This document shows, one piece after another, positions 33,173-42,072 of a stretch of DNA of 44,895 nt; position 1 is the stretch's first letter; the number at the start of each line of letters is the position of its first letter. The notes beneath the pieces were generated by a model that was not told where the DNA came from, did not search any database, and was given only the letters and a program-made list of their open reading frames with translations. The stretch is taken from positions 1-44,895 of the forward strand of contig DAINSQ010000015.1 in the NCBI GenBank assembly GCA_036741235.1, in the 5' to 3' direction. The DNA comes from JABWBR01 sp036741235. Its GTDB lineage: Bacteria; Bacteroidota; Bacteroidia; Chitinophagales; Saprospiraceae. The translations under genes were made by a program, and so were the position numbers.

Positions 33173-34048
33173 ATGAATAAATACCTACTCTTCTTAATCA
33201 TACCACTACTAACGACCGCCTGTGTAGGCAAAAAGAAATTCCTGACGGAAGTCAGCCAGCGACAGAATTGCGAAAAAAAGGCCGCACAACTCGAACAGGA
33301 TTTGCGTTACGCCCAGGCTCGTATGGCCGAGCAGGACAAAAGCCTGACCGATCTCAACGCCAATTTGCGCCAGCTGGAAAACGACAAAGGTCGCCTTACA
33401 ACCGAGTTGAAATACAAGGAACAACAAATCAACGACATCACCGACCAGCGCCTGTCGCAAAAGCAACAGATGGAGGCTGCCCTTGCCGCCAAAGCCAAGG
33501 AGTTGGAAGCCCGCGAGCAGGTAATCGCCGATCTGCAAAGAGCGATTGCCCAGCGCGATGAAAAGCTCAACGGCATTCTCACAAAAATTCAAATAGCGCT
33601 GGCCCAATACACTGCTGAAGATTTGTCGGTAGAAGTAAAAAACGGTAAGCTCTATGTAGCGCTCTCCGACAAGCTGCTCTTTGAAAGCGGCAGCGCCAAG
33701 CTCGACCGCCGCGGCCGCGACGCCCTGTCGAGCCTGAGCAACGTATTGTCTAAATACCCCGACCTCGATATCATTGTTGAAGGCCATACCGACAATGTGC
33801 CGATGAAAGGCGGCGCCTTTGCCGATAATTGGGACCTCAGCGTGATTCGTGCAACCGCCGTTGTGCGCCTGCTTACCAAAGATTACGCCCTCAACCCCAA
33901 CCAGGTGACGGCTGCGGGCCGCAGCGAGTTTCAACCCAAAGCCTCCAACGAAAGCCGCGAAGGCCGCGCCCTGAACCGCCGCACGGAGATTATTATCGCC
34001 CCAAAACTCAACGATATTTTTTCGGTGCTGCAGCAACAAAACCGCTAG
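33173..34048 (+). CDS. OmpA family lipoprotein with coiled coil
   Basis: This 291-residue lipoprotein has the lipobox LLTTAC with Cys17. Residues about 20-140 form a charged coiled coil (LEQDLRYAQARMAEQDKSLTDL and onward). Residues about 150-275 are an OmpA/MotB-type domain: LLFESGSAKLDRRGRDAL, then IIVEGHTDNVPMKGG with the peptidoglycan-binding Asp, then REGRALNRRTEIII with the Arg. The protein should be anchored in the outer membrane and bind the cell wall, as Pal and YiaD do. It lies after the membrane coiled-coil gene and a 29-base-stem hairpin. It is convergent with a cysteine-desulfurase-like gene across an octamer array. Confidence 0.92.
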   Translation: MNKYLLFLIIPLLTTACVGKKKFLTEVSQRQNCEKKAAQLEQDLRYAQARMAEQDKSLTDLNANLRQLENDKGRLTTELKYKEQQINDITDQRLSQKQQMEAALAAKAKELEAREQVIADLQRAIAQRDEKLNGILTKIQIALAQYTAEDLSVEVKNGKLYVALSDKLLFESGSAKLDRRGRDALSSLSNVLSKYPDLDIIVEGHTDNVPMKGGAFADNWDLSVIRATAVVRLLTKDYALNPNQVTAAGRSEFQPKASNESREGRALNRRTEIIIAPKLNDIFSVLQQQNR

Positions 34049-34052
34049 CCTG

Positions 34053-34131
34053 GAAGGGAGGGTGAGAGGGTGGGAGAGGAAGTCATGCGTCTATATCTCA
34101 CCCTCCCACTCTCTCACCCTCCCACCCTCCT
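34053..34131. repeat. inverted octamer array between convergent genes (GAGGGTGG)
   Basis: Octamers of the type GAGGGTGA, GAGGGTGG and GAGAGGAA (34055-34081) turn through about 16 unrepeated bases into reverse-complement units ACCCTCCC, ACTCTCTC, ACCCTCCC and ACCCTCCT (34099-34131). The array fills the convergent spacer and touches the TAG stop of the cysteine-desulfurase-like gene. It is the same family as at 5388 and 19975. Confidence 0.88.
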
Positions 34132-35338
34132 ATCCGAGTTCCTCCAGGGCCGACAAGAGCTGCTCCACCTCCTCCCGGGTATTGTAGGCCACCACGCCCA
34201 CCCGGGTCACGCCGCCCTGCTCCAGAAGCCCCATGACCTCTGTGGCGCGGATAGCGTAGAAATGGCCGTCCCAGGCGAAAATATTGTGTTGCGCCAGGTG
34301 AGTACACACCTCCTCGGGGCGTTTGCCGGCGAAAGTAAACGAGAAAGTGGGCGCCCGCATCGGCGCCTGAATGCCCGGTCCTTTCACCGATATAGCCGGA
34401 ATAGCCGATAAACCGCTGTAGAGAAGTTTGGCCAAGGCGGCTTCGTGCGCGCCGATAATTCCATACGCCGACAGCAGCCTGTCCCTCAGCGAGTTGCCCT
34501 TGCCCTGTGAAGCGATGAACTCGATCGCCGCTTTCACGCCTGCAATAGCGGCGTGGTTGAGGGTGCCGGTCTCTATACTGTAGGGCGCGTGCTGGTAGGC
34601 CGTGCGCAGGCGGTCGGTGGGCAGGCGGTCGAGCAGGCCGGGTTTGCAATACAACAAACCTACATGAGGGCCGTAGAACTTGTACGCCGAGCACAACAGA
34701 AAATCGCAGCCCAGCGCCTGCACATCGACGGGGAAGTGGGGCGCATAATGCACAGCGTCGACCAAAAGCCAGGCGCCGGCTTCGTAAGCCAGCTTGCGTG
34801 CGTGGGCCACATCATTGACGGTGCCGAAAATATTCGAAGCGTAACCCATTGCCACCAGCCGGGTGCGATGGCTGAGTTGGGCTTCGAGCGATTCGAGATT
34901 CAGCGTGCCGTCCATGCGCAGTTTAATCTCTTTGACTACGATGCCTTGTTCGCGCAAGGCCAGCCAGGGGCCGCGGTTGGACTCATGGTCGAGCTGGGTG
35001 ATGAGCACCTCGTCGCCGGGCTGTAAAACACGCCCGATCGCCCGGCTGAGCGAAAAGTTGAGGGTAGTCATATTTTGTCCAAATGAAATGGTATCGGCGC
35101 CTTCCGCCCCCAGCAAAGCCGCAACAGCTTGGCGGGTGTGGTGCAGCATATCGTCGGTTTCATGCGTGGTGAGAAATGCGCCGTGGGTATTGGCGTTATA
35201 GCGCATATAGTAATCCGACACGGCGTCTATAACGCTTTGGGGAACCTGGGCGCCCGCAGGGCCGTCGAAATAAACAAGCGGTTTGCCCTGATGCAGGCGG
35301 GACAGTGCGGGAAACTGGCTGCGTAGTTGATCGTTCAT
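34130..35338 (-). CDS. cysteine desulfurase-like class V aminotransferase
   Basis: This 402-residue PLP enzyme belongs to the cysteine-desulfurase-like branch. FDGPAGAQVPQSVIDAV opens the fold, FGQNMTTLNFSLSRAIG and TQLDHESNRGPW line the active site, and DAVHYAPH carries Asp194 and His197. The Schiff-base lysine is Lys220 in CSAYKFYGPH. IETGTLNHAAIAG and RAPTFSFTF lie in the C-terminal part. The catalytic cysteine loop of true IscS/SufS enzymes is not evident, so sulfur mobilisation is possible but not shown; other C-S or amino-transfer chemistry could apply. No isc or suf scaffold genes are adjacent. It is downstream of the RRM gene on the same strand, but a strong terminator separates them. 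Confidence 0.9.
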   Translation of the reverse strand: MNDQLRSQFPALSRLHQGKPLVYFDGPAGAQVPQSVIDAVSDYYMRYNANTHGAFLTTHETDDMLHHTRQAVAALLGAEGADTISFGQNMTTLNFSLSRAIGRVLQPGDEVLITQLDHESNRGPWLALREQGIVVKEIKLRMDGTLNLESLEAQLSHRTRLVAMGYASNIFGTVNDVAHARKLAYEAGAWLLVDAVHYAPHFPVDVQALGCDFLLCSAYKFYGPHVGLLYCKPGLLDRLPTDRLRTAYQHAPYSIETGTLNHAAIAGVKAAIEFIASQGKGNSLRDRLLSAYGIIGAHEAALAKLLYSGLSAIPAISVKGPGIQAPMRAPTFSFTFAGKRPEEVCTHLAQHNIFAWDGHFYAIRATEVMGLLEQGGVTRVGVVAYNTREEVEQLLSALEELG

Positions 35339-35403
35339 AAGCTGTTGCGGATGTTGTGTATCATCCTCCGCAACAAAAGGTAGGAATAATTGATCAACGC
35401 GCC

Positions 35404-35444
35404 AAAAAAAAATCCGCCTTCGCTGAAACCATCAACGAAGGCGG
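35404..35444 (-). terminator. factor-independent terminator of the RRM gene
   Basis: On the minus strand CCGCCTTCG (35436-35444) and CGAAGGCGG (35414-35422) form a perfect 9-base GC-rich stem with a 13-base loop, followed by A and a run of nine Ts (35404-35412). It begins 21 bases after the RRM protein's stop codon. It is a textbook intrinsic terminator, unlike the repeat hairpins elsewhere in the window. Confidence 0.9.
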
Positions 35445-35465
35445 AAACGAAATGGTTAAGACATA

Positions 35466-35837
35466 TTAATATCTTCCACCACCGCGATTACCACCGTAGC
35501 CGCCGCCGCCGTAGCCGCCGCCGCCACCGCGGTTGCCGCCGCCGTAGCCGCCACCGCCGCGGTTACCACCGCCGTAGCCGCCACCGCCGCGATTTTCGCG
35601 ATCTTCAGCTTGCTTTACTACAATCGTACGCCCATCCAACTCGGATTCGTTGAGTTCTTTGATAGCAGCGCGTGCCTCATCGTCATTCGGCATTTCAACA
35701 AAGCCGAAGCCTTTGGAACGGTCTGTGAATTTGTCCATGACAATTTTCACAGAGTCAACTTTACCAAATTGTTCGAAAGCGTCCTGCAAGTCGGCTTCCT
35801 GGGTGTCGTAATTCAATTTTGCAACAAAAATGTTCAT
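35466..35837 (-). CDS. glycine-rich RRM RNA-binding protein
   Basis: This 123-residue protein consists of one RNA-recognition motif (residues about 1-78) and a glycine-rich tail. RNP2 is IFVAKL (3-8) and RNP1 is KGFGFVEM (about 42-49), with the aromatic residues needed for RNA stacking. The tail (about 84-123) is RGGGGYGGGNRGGGGYGGGN-like, an RGG-type disordered region that adds RNA affinity and can drive condensation. Such proteins in cyanobacteria and Bacteroidota are often cold-induced RNA chaperones; the regulation here is unproven. It has its own promoter candidate and terminator, so it is a single-gene unit. Confidence 0.95.
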   Translation of the reverse strand: MNIFVAKLNYDTQEADLQDAFEQFGKVDSVKIVMDKFTDRSKGFGFVEMPNDDEARAAIKELNESELDGRTIVVKQAEDRENRGGGGYGGGNRGGGGYGGGNRGGGGGYGGGGYGGNRGGGRY

Positions 35838-35880
35838 AAAAACAAATTAAATGAGAATAACAAAAACCAAAATGAAAGTA

Positions 35881-35911
35881 CAAAGGTAGGGAACTTTATC
35901 GGCTTTGTCAA
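35881..35911 (-). promoter_or_regulatory. promoter candidate of the RRM gene
   Basis: On the minus strand TTG (35909-35911) is followed by 20 bases and TACCTTTG (35881-35888), a good match to the TTTG-N19-TAnnTTTG pattern. Transcription would start about 37 bases upstream of the ATG, giving a T-rich leader. Confidence 0.55.
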
Positions 35912-36015
35912 TTTTTATGCATCTCATTGTCAATTTTTTACAAATTGGCTATAATGAGTTGCCCATTTTCGGTTGTTTTTGCGCTTTTTGAAGGGTGGAA
36001 CGGCGCCAAAAATGC

Positions 36016-36048
36016 AAAAGGCCGTCCAAAAGAGTTGGACGGCCTTTT
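36016..36048. terminator. bidirectional terminator hairpin after the T9SS cargo gene
   Basis: AAAAGGCCGTCCAA (36016-36029) and TTGGACGGCCTTTT (36035-36048) form a perfect 14-base stem with a 5-base loop. On either strand the stem ends in Ts. It lies 33 bases after the stop codon of the minus-strand T9SS cargo gene and upstream of the RRM gene's promoter. Confidence 0.88.
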
Positions 36049-36081
36049 GTCATGTATTGACATTGATTTGACTGAAAGCCG

Positions 36082-38985
36082 CTATTGGACGATGAGTTTA
36101 CCCTGCGCTACCATTTGGCCTTCTACACGCCATTGCAGGAAGTAAACGCCCCTGGGCAGGTCGGATATCTCCAGTGTAGTACCGGAAGCAGGCGCCGTTC
36201 CCTGGCGAATTAATTGCCCCCGGGCGTCGTGCAATAACCATCGGCCATCTTGAGTCGCAACAGGCTGGTCGAAACGCAACTCCACCTGGCGGGAAGCCGG
36301 GTTGGGGAATACCGAGAGCTGGTAAGACGCCATTGCAGGGCCGGGTTCGTAGCTCACCACCACAAAATTATCGCCAATGGTGTGATAAGTAGTATTTGTA
36401 ATAATAGGCGCGTTGAAATCGAAGTAAATCGCAGCGTTGTTTTCAATAAACGTTCCAATTGGATTGTCGCGAAGTTGCGACACCGTAAATTTCACAAACC
36501 CTTGTGAAGCCTCCAGATTGACATTGCTATCCGGCAGCATAATATTGTCGAAATGGAAGTTGAGTATGCCGTCGCCGTTGAGTTCAAAGCGATAGTTGTG
36601 GCTGGAAGCGCCGGGCTGTACGGTAGTGGGGTCGAGCCAGGGCGACAGCGTGTCGCGCACTATCACCTGGAAAGCCGTATCGGTACCTGTGTTCTGGAAG
36701 CGGATCATGTATTCGATAGGCACATTGGCCTTGATGTAGTGCGGCTCGCCATAGCCGATGGGCACTGCCTGCTTATCGTTGGGGTCGCAGCTTCCCTCGC
36801 TCACGCGGCAGTCGATATCTTCAAAGGGCGTATTATCGTTGAGTGGGAACAGGTTGACGAAACCCGTGCTGAACACGTTGGTAGCGTTAAATCCGCAGCC
36901 TTCCACTGTAGCGCTGACTTCCTGGCCGGTAAACGAAGTATTGCCCGGGCTCAGCTGGGTTTCCAGGCGATACGTAGCGCCATTGGCAGGCAGATCCACG
37001 TTGATCGACTCGCCGCTGTCGAGGTTGTAGGGCGTTTGCTGCATGTACATCACATCATCTTCAATGACCACGTAATAGCCCTGTGTTTGCCCCATATCGG
37101 TATTGCCGATATTTTGAAGGGTGAATCGCACCTGGTCGCCGTTGCAGAAGCCGTTGACGTCAATAAAAGGCGCGTTGGGCGCGGGCAGACATATCGTATC
37201 GGGGTAGATATGAGCCGTTACGCAGTGCGACTGGCCTACCACTGTGGCATCGCTGCATTCCAGGTAAAGCGATAGCTGGATATTGCCGCACTCAAATACA
37301 TCGAGGTCGCCCACAGCAAAAGAATACTGGTTGTTGCCCAACTGCAAATAGGGCAGCGACGAATTAGTGATGGTGAAGTGGGGGTCGAGCGTGACTACCA
37401 CCGACGCATCCTGGGCTGGTTCCGAGCCATTGTTGCAATAGCGGATATGGTAGGTGTTATTTACGCAGCGGCGCAGGATTGAAGAAGCCACATCTACCGA
37501 TAGGGAAGGACAATTGGCCAGTGCGATCACCTGAATATTTTGGTAAGAAGTATCATAGAAGTTTTCGGCATGAATGGTATACACGCCGCATTGCTGCCAT
37601 AGCAGGCTGGGAGGAATGGTAACTACCGTATAAAAACCGGTGTCGACCAAAATGCGGTAATTGCCGTCGTCGTCGGTTGTAGTGTAGTGTGTTTGGCCTG
37701 TGGCTGAAGTCAACCGTACTGTCCAACCCGGCATATGGCGAATGATGTCGTCGGTCAGGCAGGTAGAAGATTGGTATACATTGCCCATGATCCAGTGCGA
37801 AATGGAATAGCCCTGGTTGTCGGTAAGGCCCATATACATATCGTTTTGTTCCAATCCGGCAACCACATAACCCGAGTTGCCCCTGGGGATAGCCCTGCCG
37901 AGTTGGAAGCCCTGAACGGTAGTGCCAGGCGTTCCAGTATTGGGATATAGACGTTCCCAAACCGCATCGCCGTTTTCGTCAACCAGGGTCAGGAATGCGC
38001 CGCCTGCCGATTGCCAGAAATTGGTGAGCGAGCCGGCCAGGATATAGCCTTGTCCGGGTACCGGTTCAACGGAAACTACGTTGCCGACGCCCGAGCCGAC
38101 GCCCTGCCACCAGAGCTGGTTGCCGTCGCTGTCGGTTTTAAGTACAATAGCGCCATAACCGGCTACTCCCGAGGCGCCGCCGCCGATGAGCAAGCCGCCG
38201 TCGGTGGTAGCGCAGAGGTCGTAACCGACGGCGGAGGTAGTCAGGGTATATTCCTGTTGCCAAAGGATACTTCCATCAAGATCCGTTCTGATCAGCAGCA
38301 AATTAGCGCCTTTATTACCTGTCGCGGCGTATCCGTCGGGTAAGGCTACCAAACCGTGAATTTGTTGGTAGAGATTGGGGCTGCCTCCTGTGAGGTAATG
38401 CTGCACCCACTCCAGATTGCCGTCGGCGTCAGTTTTAATAAAAACAGGTCCGGCATTGGTTTGCTGCACAAACCCGGCCGTCGCCAGCAGAAATCCGCCG
38501 TCGGCAGTAGCGGTGAACGCTCCGCTGGATATATACATATTGGGAGTAGCGGTTAGCGAAGGCACATTGAAGTACCGCGTCCAGAGCGTATCGCCCTGGG
38601 CGTCTACCCGTATAAGGCCCATATCTCCATTTGAGCCGGGAGAATTGTTAGCGTTTGCGCTTACCCCCAGCATATACCCGCCGTCGGGCGTGGCGGCCAT
38701 ACCCAGCAGGCGGTCGTTGCGAATAGCGCCTTCGTAGTATACTTGCTCCCATTGGGATAGTCCGTTGGCATCGGTTTTGATCAGTCTGATATAATGACGC
38801 GACGCTCCGGTGGGCAGGTCGGCTTCGCCTCCCAATAAAAAGCCGCCATCGGCCGTGTTGAGGACGTCAAAAGCCGCCGTTCGACCCGTCGAATGCGGGT
38901 AGGTGCGCTCCCAGCCCTGTGATTGGGCGGTTATGCTCAGCGCGAGTATTAATAATGCAGATAAGAGATAAGAGCTTGTTTTCAT
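36082..38985 (-). CDS. secreted T9SS cargo protein with propeller-like repeats
   Basis: This 967-residue secreted protein has the signal peptide MKTSSYLLSALLILALSITAQSQ by position 23. Residues about 25-400 contain six or more repeats of the form TADGGFLLGG then IKTDANGLSQW, spaced 50-60 residues, expected to form a beta-propeller. A carboxypeptidase-regulatory-like insert (about 405-470) and a DUF11-like stretch with the marker GSCDPNDKQAVP (about 745-760) follow. The last 80 residues are a type A T9SS sorting domain, beginning YQLSVFPNPASRQVELRF and ending GVYFLQWRVEGQMVAQGKLIVQ. It is therefore delivered to the cell surface or medium. No enzymatic motif is seen; an adhesive or structural role is inferred. 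A perfect terminator follows. Confidence 0.93.
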   Translation of the reverse strand: MKTSSYLLSALLILALSITAQSQGWERTYPHSTGRTAAFDVLNTADGGFLLGGEADLPTGASRHYIRLIKTDANGLSQWEQVYYEGAIRNDRLLGMAATPDGGYMLGVSANANNSPGSNGDMGLIRVDAQGDTLWTRYFNVPSLTATPNMYISSGAFTATADGGFLLATAGFVQQTNAGPVFIKTDADGNLEWVQHYLTGGSPNLYQQIHGLVALPDGYAATGNKGANLLLIRTDLDGSILWQQEYTLTTSAVGYDLCATTDGGLLIGGGASGVAGYGAIVLKTDSDGNQLWWQGVGSGVGNVVSVEPVPGQGYILAGSLTNFWQSAGGAFLTLVDENGDAVWERLYPNTGTPGTTVQGFQLGRAIPRGNSGYVVAGLEQNDMYMGLTDNQGYSISHWIMGNVYQSSTCLTDDIIRHMPGWTVRLTSATGQTHYTTTDDDGNYRILVDTGFYTVVTIPPSLLWQQCGVYTIHAENFYDTSYQNIQVIALANCPSLSVDVASSILRRCVNNTYHIRYCNNGSEPAQDASVVVTLDPHFTITNSSLPYLQLGNNQYSFAVGDLDVFECGNIQLSLYLECSDATVVGQSHCVTAHIYPDTICLPAPNAPFIDVNGFCNGDQVRFTLQNIGNTDMGQTQGYYVVIEDDVMYMQQTPYNLDSGESINVDLPANGATYRLETQLSPGNTSFTGQEVSATVEGCGFNATNVFSTGFVNLFPLNDNTPFEDIDCRVSEGSCDPNDKQAVPIGYGEPHYIKANVPIEYMIRFQNTGTDTAFQVIVRDTLSPWLDPTTVQPGASSHNYRFELNGDGILNFHFDNIMLPDSNVNLEASQGFVKFTVSQLRDNPIGTFIENNAAIYFDFNAPIITNTTYHTIGDNFVVVSYEPGPAMASYQLSVFPNPASRQVELRFDQPVATQDGRWLLHDARGQLIRQGTAPASGTTLEISDLPRGVYFLQWRVEGQMVAQGKLIVQ

Positions 38986-39143
38986 AATTGTTCATGATTT
39001 TCTACTACAAAAATTCAACATTAGCCCGCACAAGACAACAACAAATTTCGACAATCATAATGAATTTGCGTTTATAAATTTAAAATTAAAATCTGATAGT
39101 CAATTTTTTATAAAAAATAGTATAATAAAAATATATTTAGGTT

Positions 39144-40553
39144 ATGAAAAATAGCAAACTGATTATCGCCCTGGCAACGCTTCAAAAACGAGAATGGAGG
39201 GAATTATCGGCATTTGTGCGCTCTCCTTTTTTCAATAAAAGAGCCGAGGTGGCGCGCTTGTTTGATTATTTGGAGGAGCAGCTACCTTCCTGGCGGCAGC
39301 CGCCGGACAAGCAGGCGGTATTCGAGCAGTTGTTTCCCGGCCGCCCCTACGATCCGCAGGCTATGCGGCAACTGATGAGCTGGCTGATGCAGCTTACCGA
39401 GCAATACCTCGCCTATCAAAGCTGGCAGGAAGATCCTCACGGCGAGCGCCTGCAATTGGCCCGGGCATACCGGCGGCGCAAACTCGACGACCACTTTGTA
39501 CAAACGGTAACCGATGCTGAAGCAAGGCAGCGCAAACTCCCGTTGCGTCATGCCGGATATTACCACAACACATACCAGTTGCACGAAGAACGCTACCAGT
39601 GGGAAGCCGCCCAGTTGCGCACCGGCAAGCACAACTTGCAGGAAATCGGAGATTACCTCGACATCAGTTTTATCGCCCGCAAAATGCGGCTTGTATGCCT
39701 GGCCCTGGCTCACCAGGCCGTATACAAGGCAGATTACGAATTTGCCCTGCTCGACGCCGTGTTGCAGGATCTCAGGCAACGCCCCCAATTACTCGAATCG
39801 CCGGCCGTCGCCGTTTATTATTACGGGTACCATGCCCTCACCCACCAGGAGGATCCAAGCCACTTTCAGGTGTTTAAACAGGCGATTTTTGAACACAAGC
39901 CGGCTTTTCCAATAGAAGAATGGCGCGACCTGATCCTGCTGGCAATCAATTACTGCATCCGGAAACTCAATGAAGGCCACGAGCAATTTGCCGAGGAAGG
40001 ACTTTCACTATATCAAGAGGGCCTTGCCAGCGGTTTGCTACTCAATGAAGGCATCCTGTCTCGATTTGCTTATCGCAATATTGTTGCTATGGGGCTCAAA
40101 GTCGGCGCTTTCGATTGGGTAGAGCGATTTATCCACGAATACAAAAACGCCCTCGAAAAAAAGCACAGTGAGAGTATGTACAGCTTTAGTCTGGCTCGCC
40201 TGGCTTATGAGCGCGGCGATTTGGCCCAGGCGCTGGCTTTGCTGCAAAAAGCCGATTATGCCGATTTATTGCTCAATCTGGCAGCCAAAACGCTGCTTAT
40301 CAAAATATATTACAAACTCGACGAATGGGACCCCCTCCAGGCACACCTCGACGCTATGAAAAATTTTATCCTCCGCAAACGACTACTCGGCTACCATCGC
40401 CAGAACTACCTCAATATGGTGCGCTATACCAAAAAGTTGCTCGCCGTTAATTTCTACGACCGGGCTGCCATCGATGCGCTTCGCCATGCTATTGTACATG
40501 AGGAGGTACTCACGGAACGGGAGTGGCTGCTGGAGCAGGTGGAGGGGGGGTAG
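39144..40553 (+). CDS. helical-repeat protein of unknown function
   Basis: This 469-residue protein has no signal peptide and no membrane segment and is almost entirely predicted helical. Its N-terminus (LIIALATLQKREWRELSAFVRSPFFNKRAEVARLFDYLEEQL) recalls a family I have seen in Saprospiria genomes as hypothetical proteins. The C-terminal half (SMYSFSLARLAYERGDLAQALALLQKADY and AAKTLLIKIYYKLDEWDPLQAHLDAMKNFI) has the spacing of TPR-like helical hairpins. It is likely a cytoplasmic scaffold or protein-binding solenoid. The upstream 158-base AT-rich region, shared with the divergent T9SS gene, shows no certain promoter box. The gene stands alone and ends 166 bases before the DUF2157 gene. Confidence 0.85.
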   Translation: MKNSKLIIALATLQKREWRELSAFVRSPFFNKRAEVARLFDYLEEQLPSWRQPPDKQAVFEQLFPGRPYDPQAMRQLMSWLMQLTEQYLAYQSWQEDPHGERLQLARAYRRRKLDDHFVQTVTDAEARQRKLPLRHAGYYHNTYQLHEERYQWEAAQLRTGKHNLQEIGDYLDISFIARKMRLVCLALAHQAVYKADYEFALLDAVLQDLRQRPQLLESPAVAVYYYGYHALTHQEDPSHFQVFKQAIFEHKPAFPIEEWRDLILLAINYCIRKLNEGHEQFAEEGLSLYQEGLASGLLLNEGILSRFAYRNIVAMGLKVGAFDWVERFIHEYKNALEKKHSESMYSFSLARLAYERGDLAQALALLQKADYADLLLNLAAKTLLIKIYYKLDEWDPLQAHLDAMKNFILRKRLLGYHRQNYLNMVRYTKKLLAVNFYDRAAIDALRHAIVHEEVLTEREWLLEQVEGG

Positions 40554-40719
40554 GATGTTGTTGCAGGCTGCCTTTTTGTTTTCTATTTGCTGAATAGTAA
40601 AAGCGTATACCAAATACAAAGCCGAACCTGTCGTTTAAAGCGGGGTGTTGGTCTATGAAAACTTGCCAAATCGTACTTTTCGGGATTATTTTTCGTAATA
40701 TTAAGGCAAATCCCTTGGT

Positions 40720-42051
40720 ATGAGCCAAAAAATCGTCAAAGCGCTTCCTGAACTACTGGAAGCAGGCGTGATCTCGCAAGAAACGGCTGATCGCATCAAA
40801 GCCTATTACGATGAAAAAGAGGGGCAACACCCCAACCTGCTGTTCTCCATTTTTGGCGTTTTAGGCGCATTGCTGATAGGGTTGGGCATCTTTTTGCTGG
40901 TTGCCCATAATTGGGATGAGCTGTCGCGCGCGGCAAAAACCGCTATTGCATTTGCGCCTCTCGCCCTGGGGCAAGCCGCTGCAGCTTATGCCCTGCTTAG
41001 CCGCAACGACAGCGTAGCCTGGCGCGAAAGCGCCTCCACCTTTCTGATCCTGGCCATCGGCGTATGTATCGCGTTAATAAGCCAGATATACCAGATTCCC
41101 GGCAATATTTCGTCATTCCTGCTTACGTGGCTTCTACTGGGCCTGCCGTTGGTATACATTCTCCGCTCTTCAATGGCGGGAATTTTGTACCTCATCGGCA
41201 TCACCTATTACGCCTGCGAAATCGGCTATTTCAACTATCCCCAATCGGAATCGCCCATTTATTGGGGCTTATTGCTTTTATTAGCGCCACATTATTATTT
41301 ATTATTAAAAAAGCCAACCGCCGGCAATTTCTTCCTGGCCTTTAATTGGCTGATTCCCACCTCACTACTTATTGTGTTGGGCATATTGGCGCAAAAGGAA
41401 GTCCACCTGATGTTTGTGGCCTATTTCAGCTTGCTGGGGGTTTTTTACCTCGTGGGGCATACGCCGTTTTTCCAACGCTTAAAAAACATTTTTAACGGCT
41501 ACGAGATTATCGGATCGCTGGGCATGATTATTTTGTTATTGGTGGCCAGTTTTGAATGGTTTTGGAAAGAAATGGGACAGGAAACCGCGTTATTTGCAGC
41601 CTTACATGCCCCTGAAAGTTGGCTGGCGCTGGGATTGACAATAGCCTGCGGCGCGCTTTTGTTTTTAAATAAAGAAAAACCCGACTGGACCGACGGTCAG
41701 CTCAAATTGTGGACGCCGTTGGCATTTGCCGTTATTTTTTTTACTGGCTTCGAAAATACTACGCTGCCTTTTATTTTAACCAATGTATTGCTTTTTGCCC
41801 TCGGCGTTAGCACCATCTGGCATGGCGCCAAGGCCAATCACCTGGGGATTCTTAATTATGGCCTGCTCATCCTGACGGCGCTGATTGTATGTCGCTTTTT
41901 GGACGACAGGTTCAGTTTCGTAACGCGGGGCATTGCCTTTGTGGCGCTAGGCATCGGGTTTTTTATGGCCAATTACTGGATGCTGCGACAGCGGAAAATT
42001 TTATCCGTAGAGCAAAACAGAGTTAATTGGAATTCCACGGAGTCGGAATAA
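40720..42051 (+). CDS. DUF2157 integral membrane protein
   Basis: This 443-residue protein begins with a soluble helical head (ALPELLEAGVISQETADRIKAYYDEKEG, about 5-35), a signature of DUF2157. About twelve hydrophobic segments follow, for example FGVLGALLIGLGIFLLVAHNW and YLIGITYYACEIGYF. The function of the family is unknown. The following gene, 21 bases downstream, encodes a GDYXXLXY protein. The two are frequent neighbours across bacteria, which suggests that they act together at the membrane. A weak hairpin at the 3' end of the preceding gene suggests separate transcription. Confidence 0.92.
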   Translation: MSQKIVKALPELLEAGVISQETADRIKAYYDEKEGQHPNLLFSIFGVLGALLIGLGIFLLVAHNWDELSRAAKTAIAFAPLALGQAAAAYALLSRNDSVAWRESASTFLILAIGVCIALISQIYQIPGNISSFLLTWLLLGLPLVYILRSSMAGILYLIGITYYACEIGYFNYPQSESPIYWGLLLLLAPHYYLLLKKPTAGNFFLAFNWLIPTSLLIVLGILAQKEVHLMFVAYFSLLGVFYLVGHTPFFQRLKNIFNGYEIIGSLGMIILLLVASFEWFWKEMGQETALFAALHAPESWLALGLTIACGALLFLNKEKPDWTDGQLKLWTPLAFAVIFFTGFENTTLPFILTNVLLFALGVSTIWHGAKANHLGILNYGLLILTALIVCRFLDDRFSFVTRGIAFVALGIGFFMANYWMLRQRKILSVEQNRVNWNSTESE

Positions 42052-42072
42052 CCTAAATATAAAATCAGGTCA

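Noticed and set aside
40510..40728. A 72-codon minus-strand frame with a barrel-like stretch (FGFVFGIRFYYS)
   Set aside because: The stretch could be a remnant of an outer-membrane protein, but it overlaps the end of the helical-repeat gene and the start of the DUF2157 gene, has no further support and may be chance.
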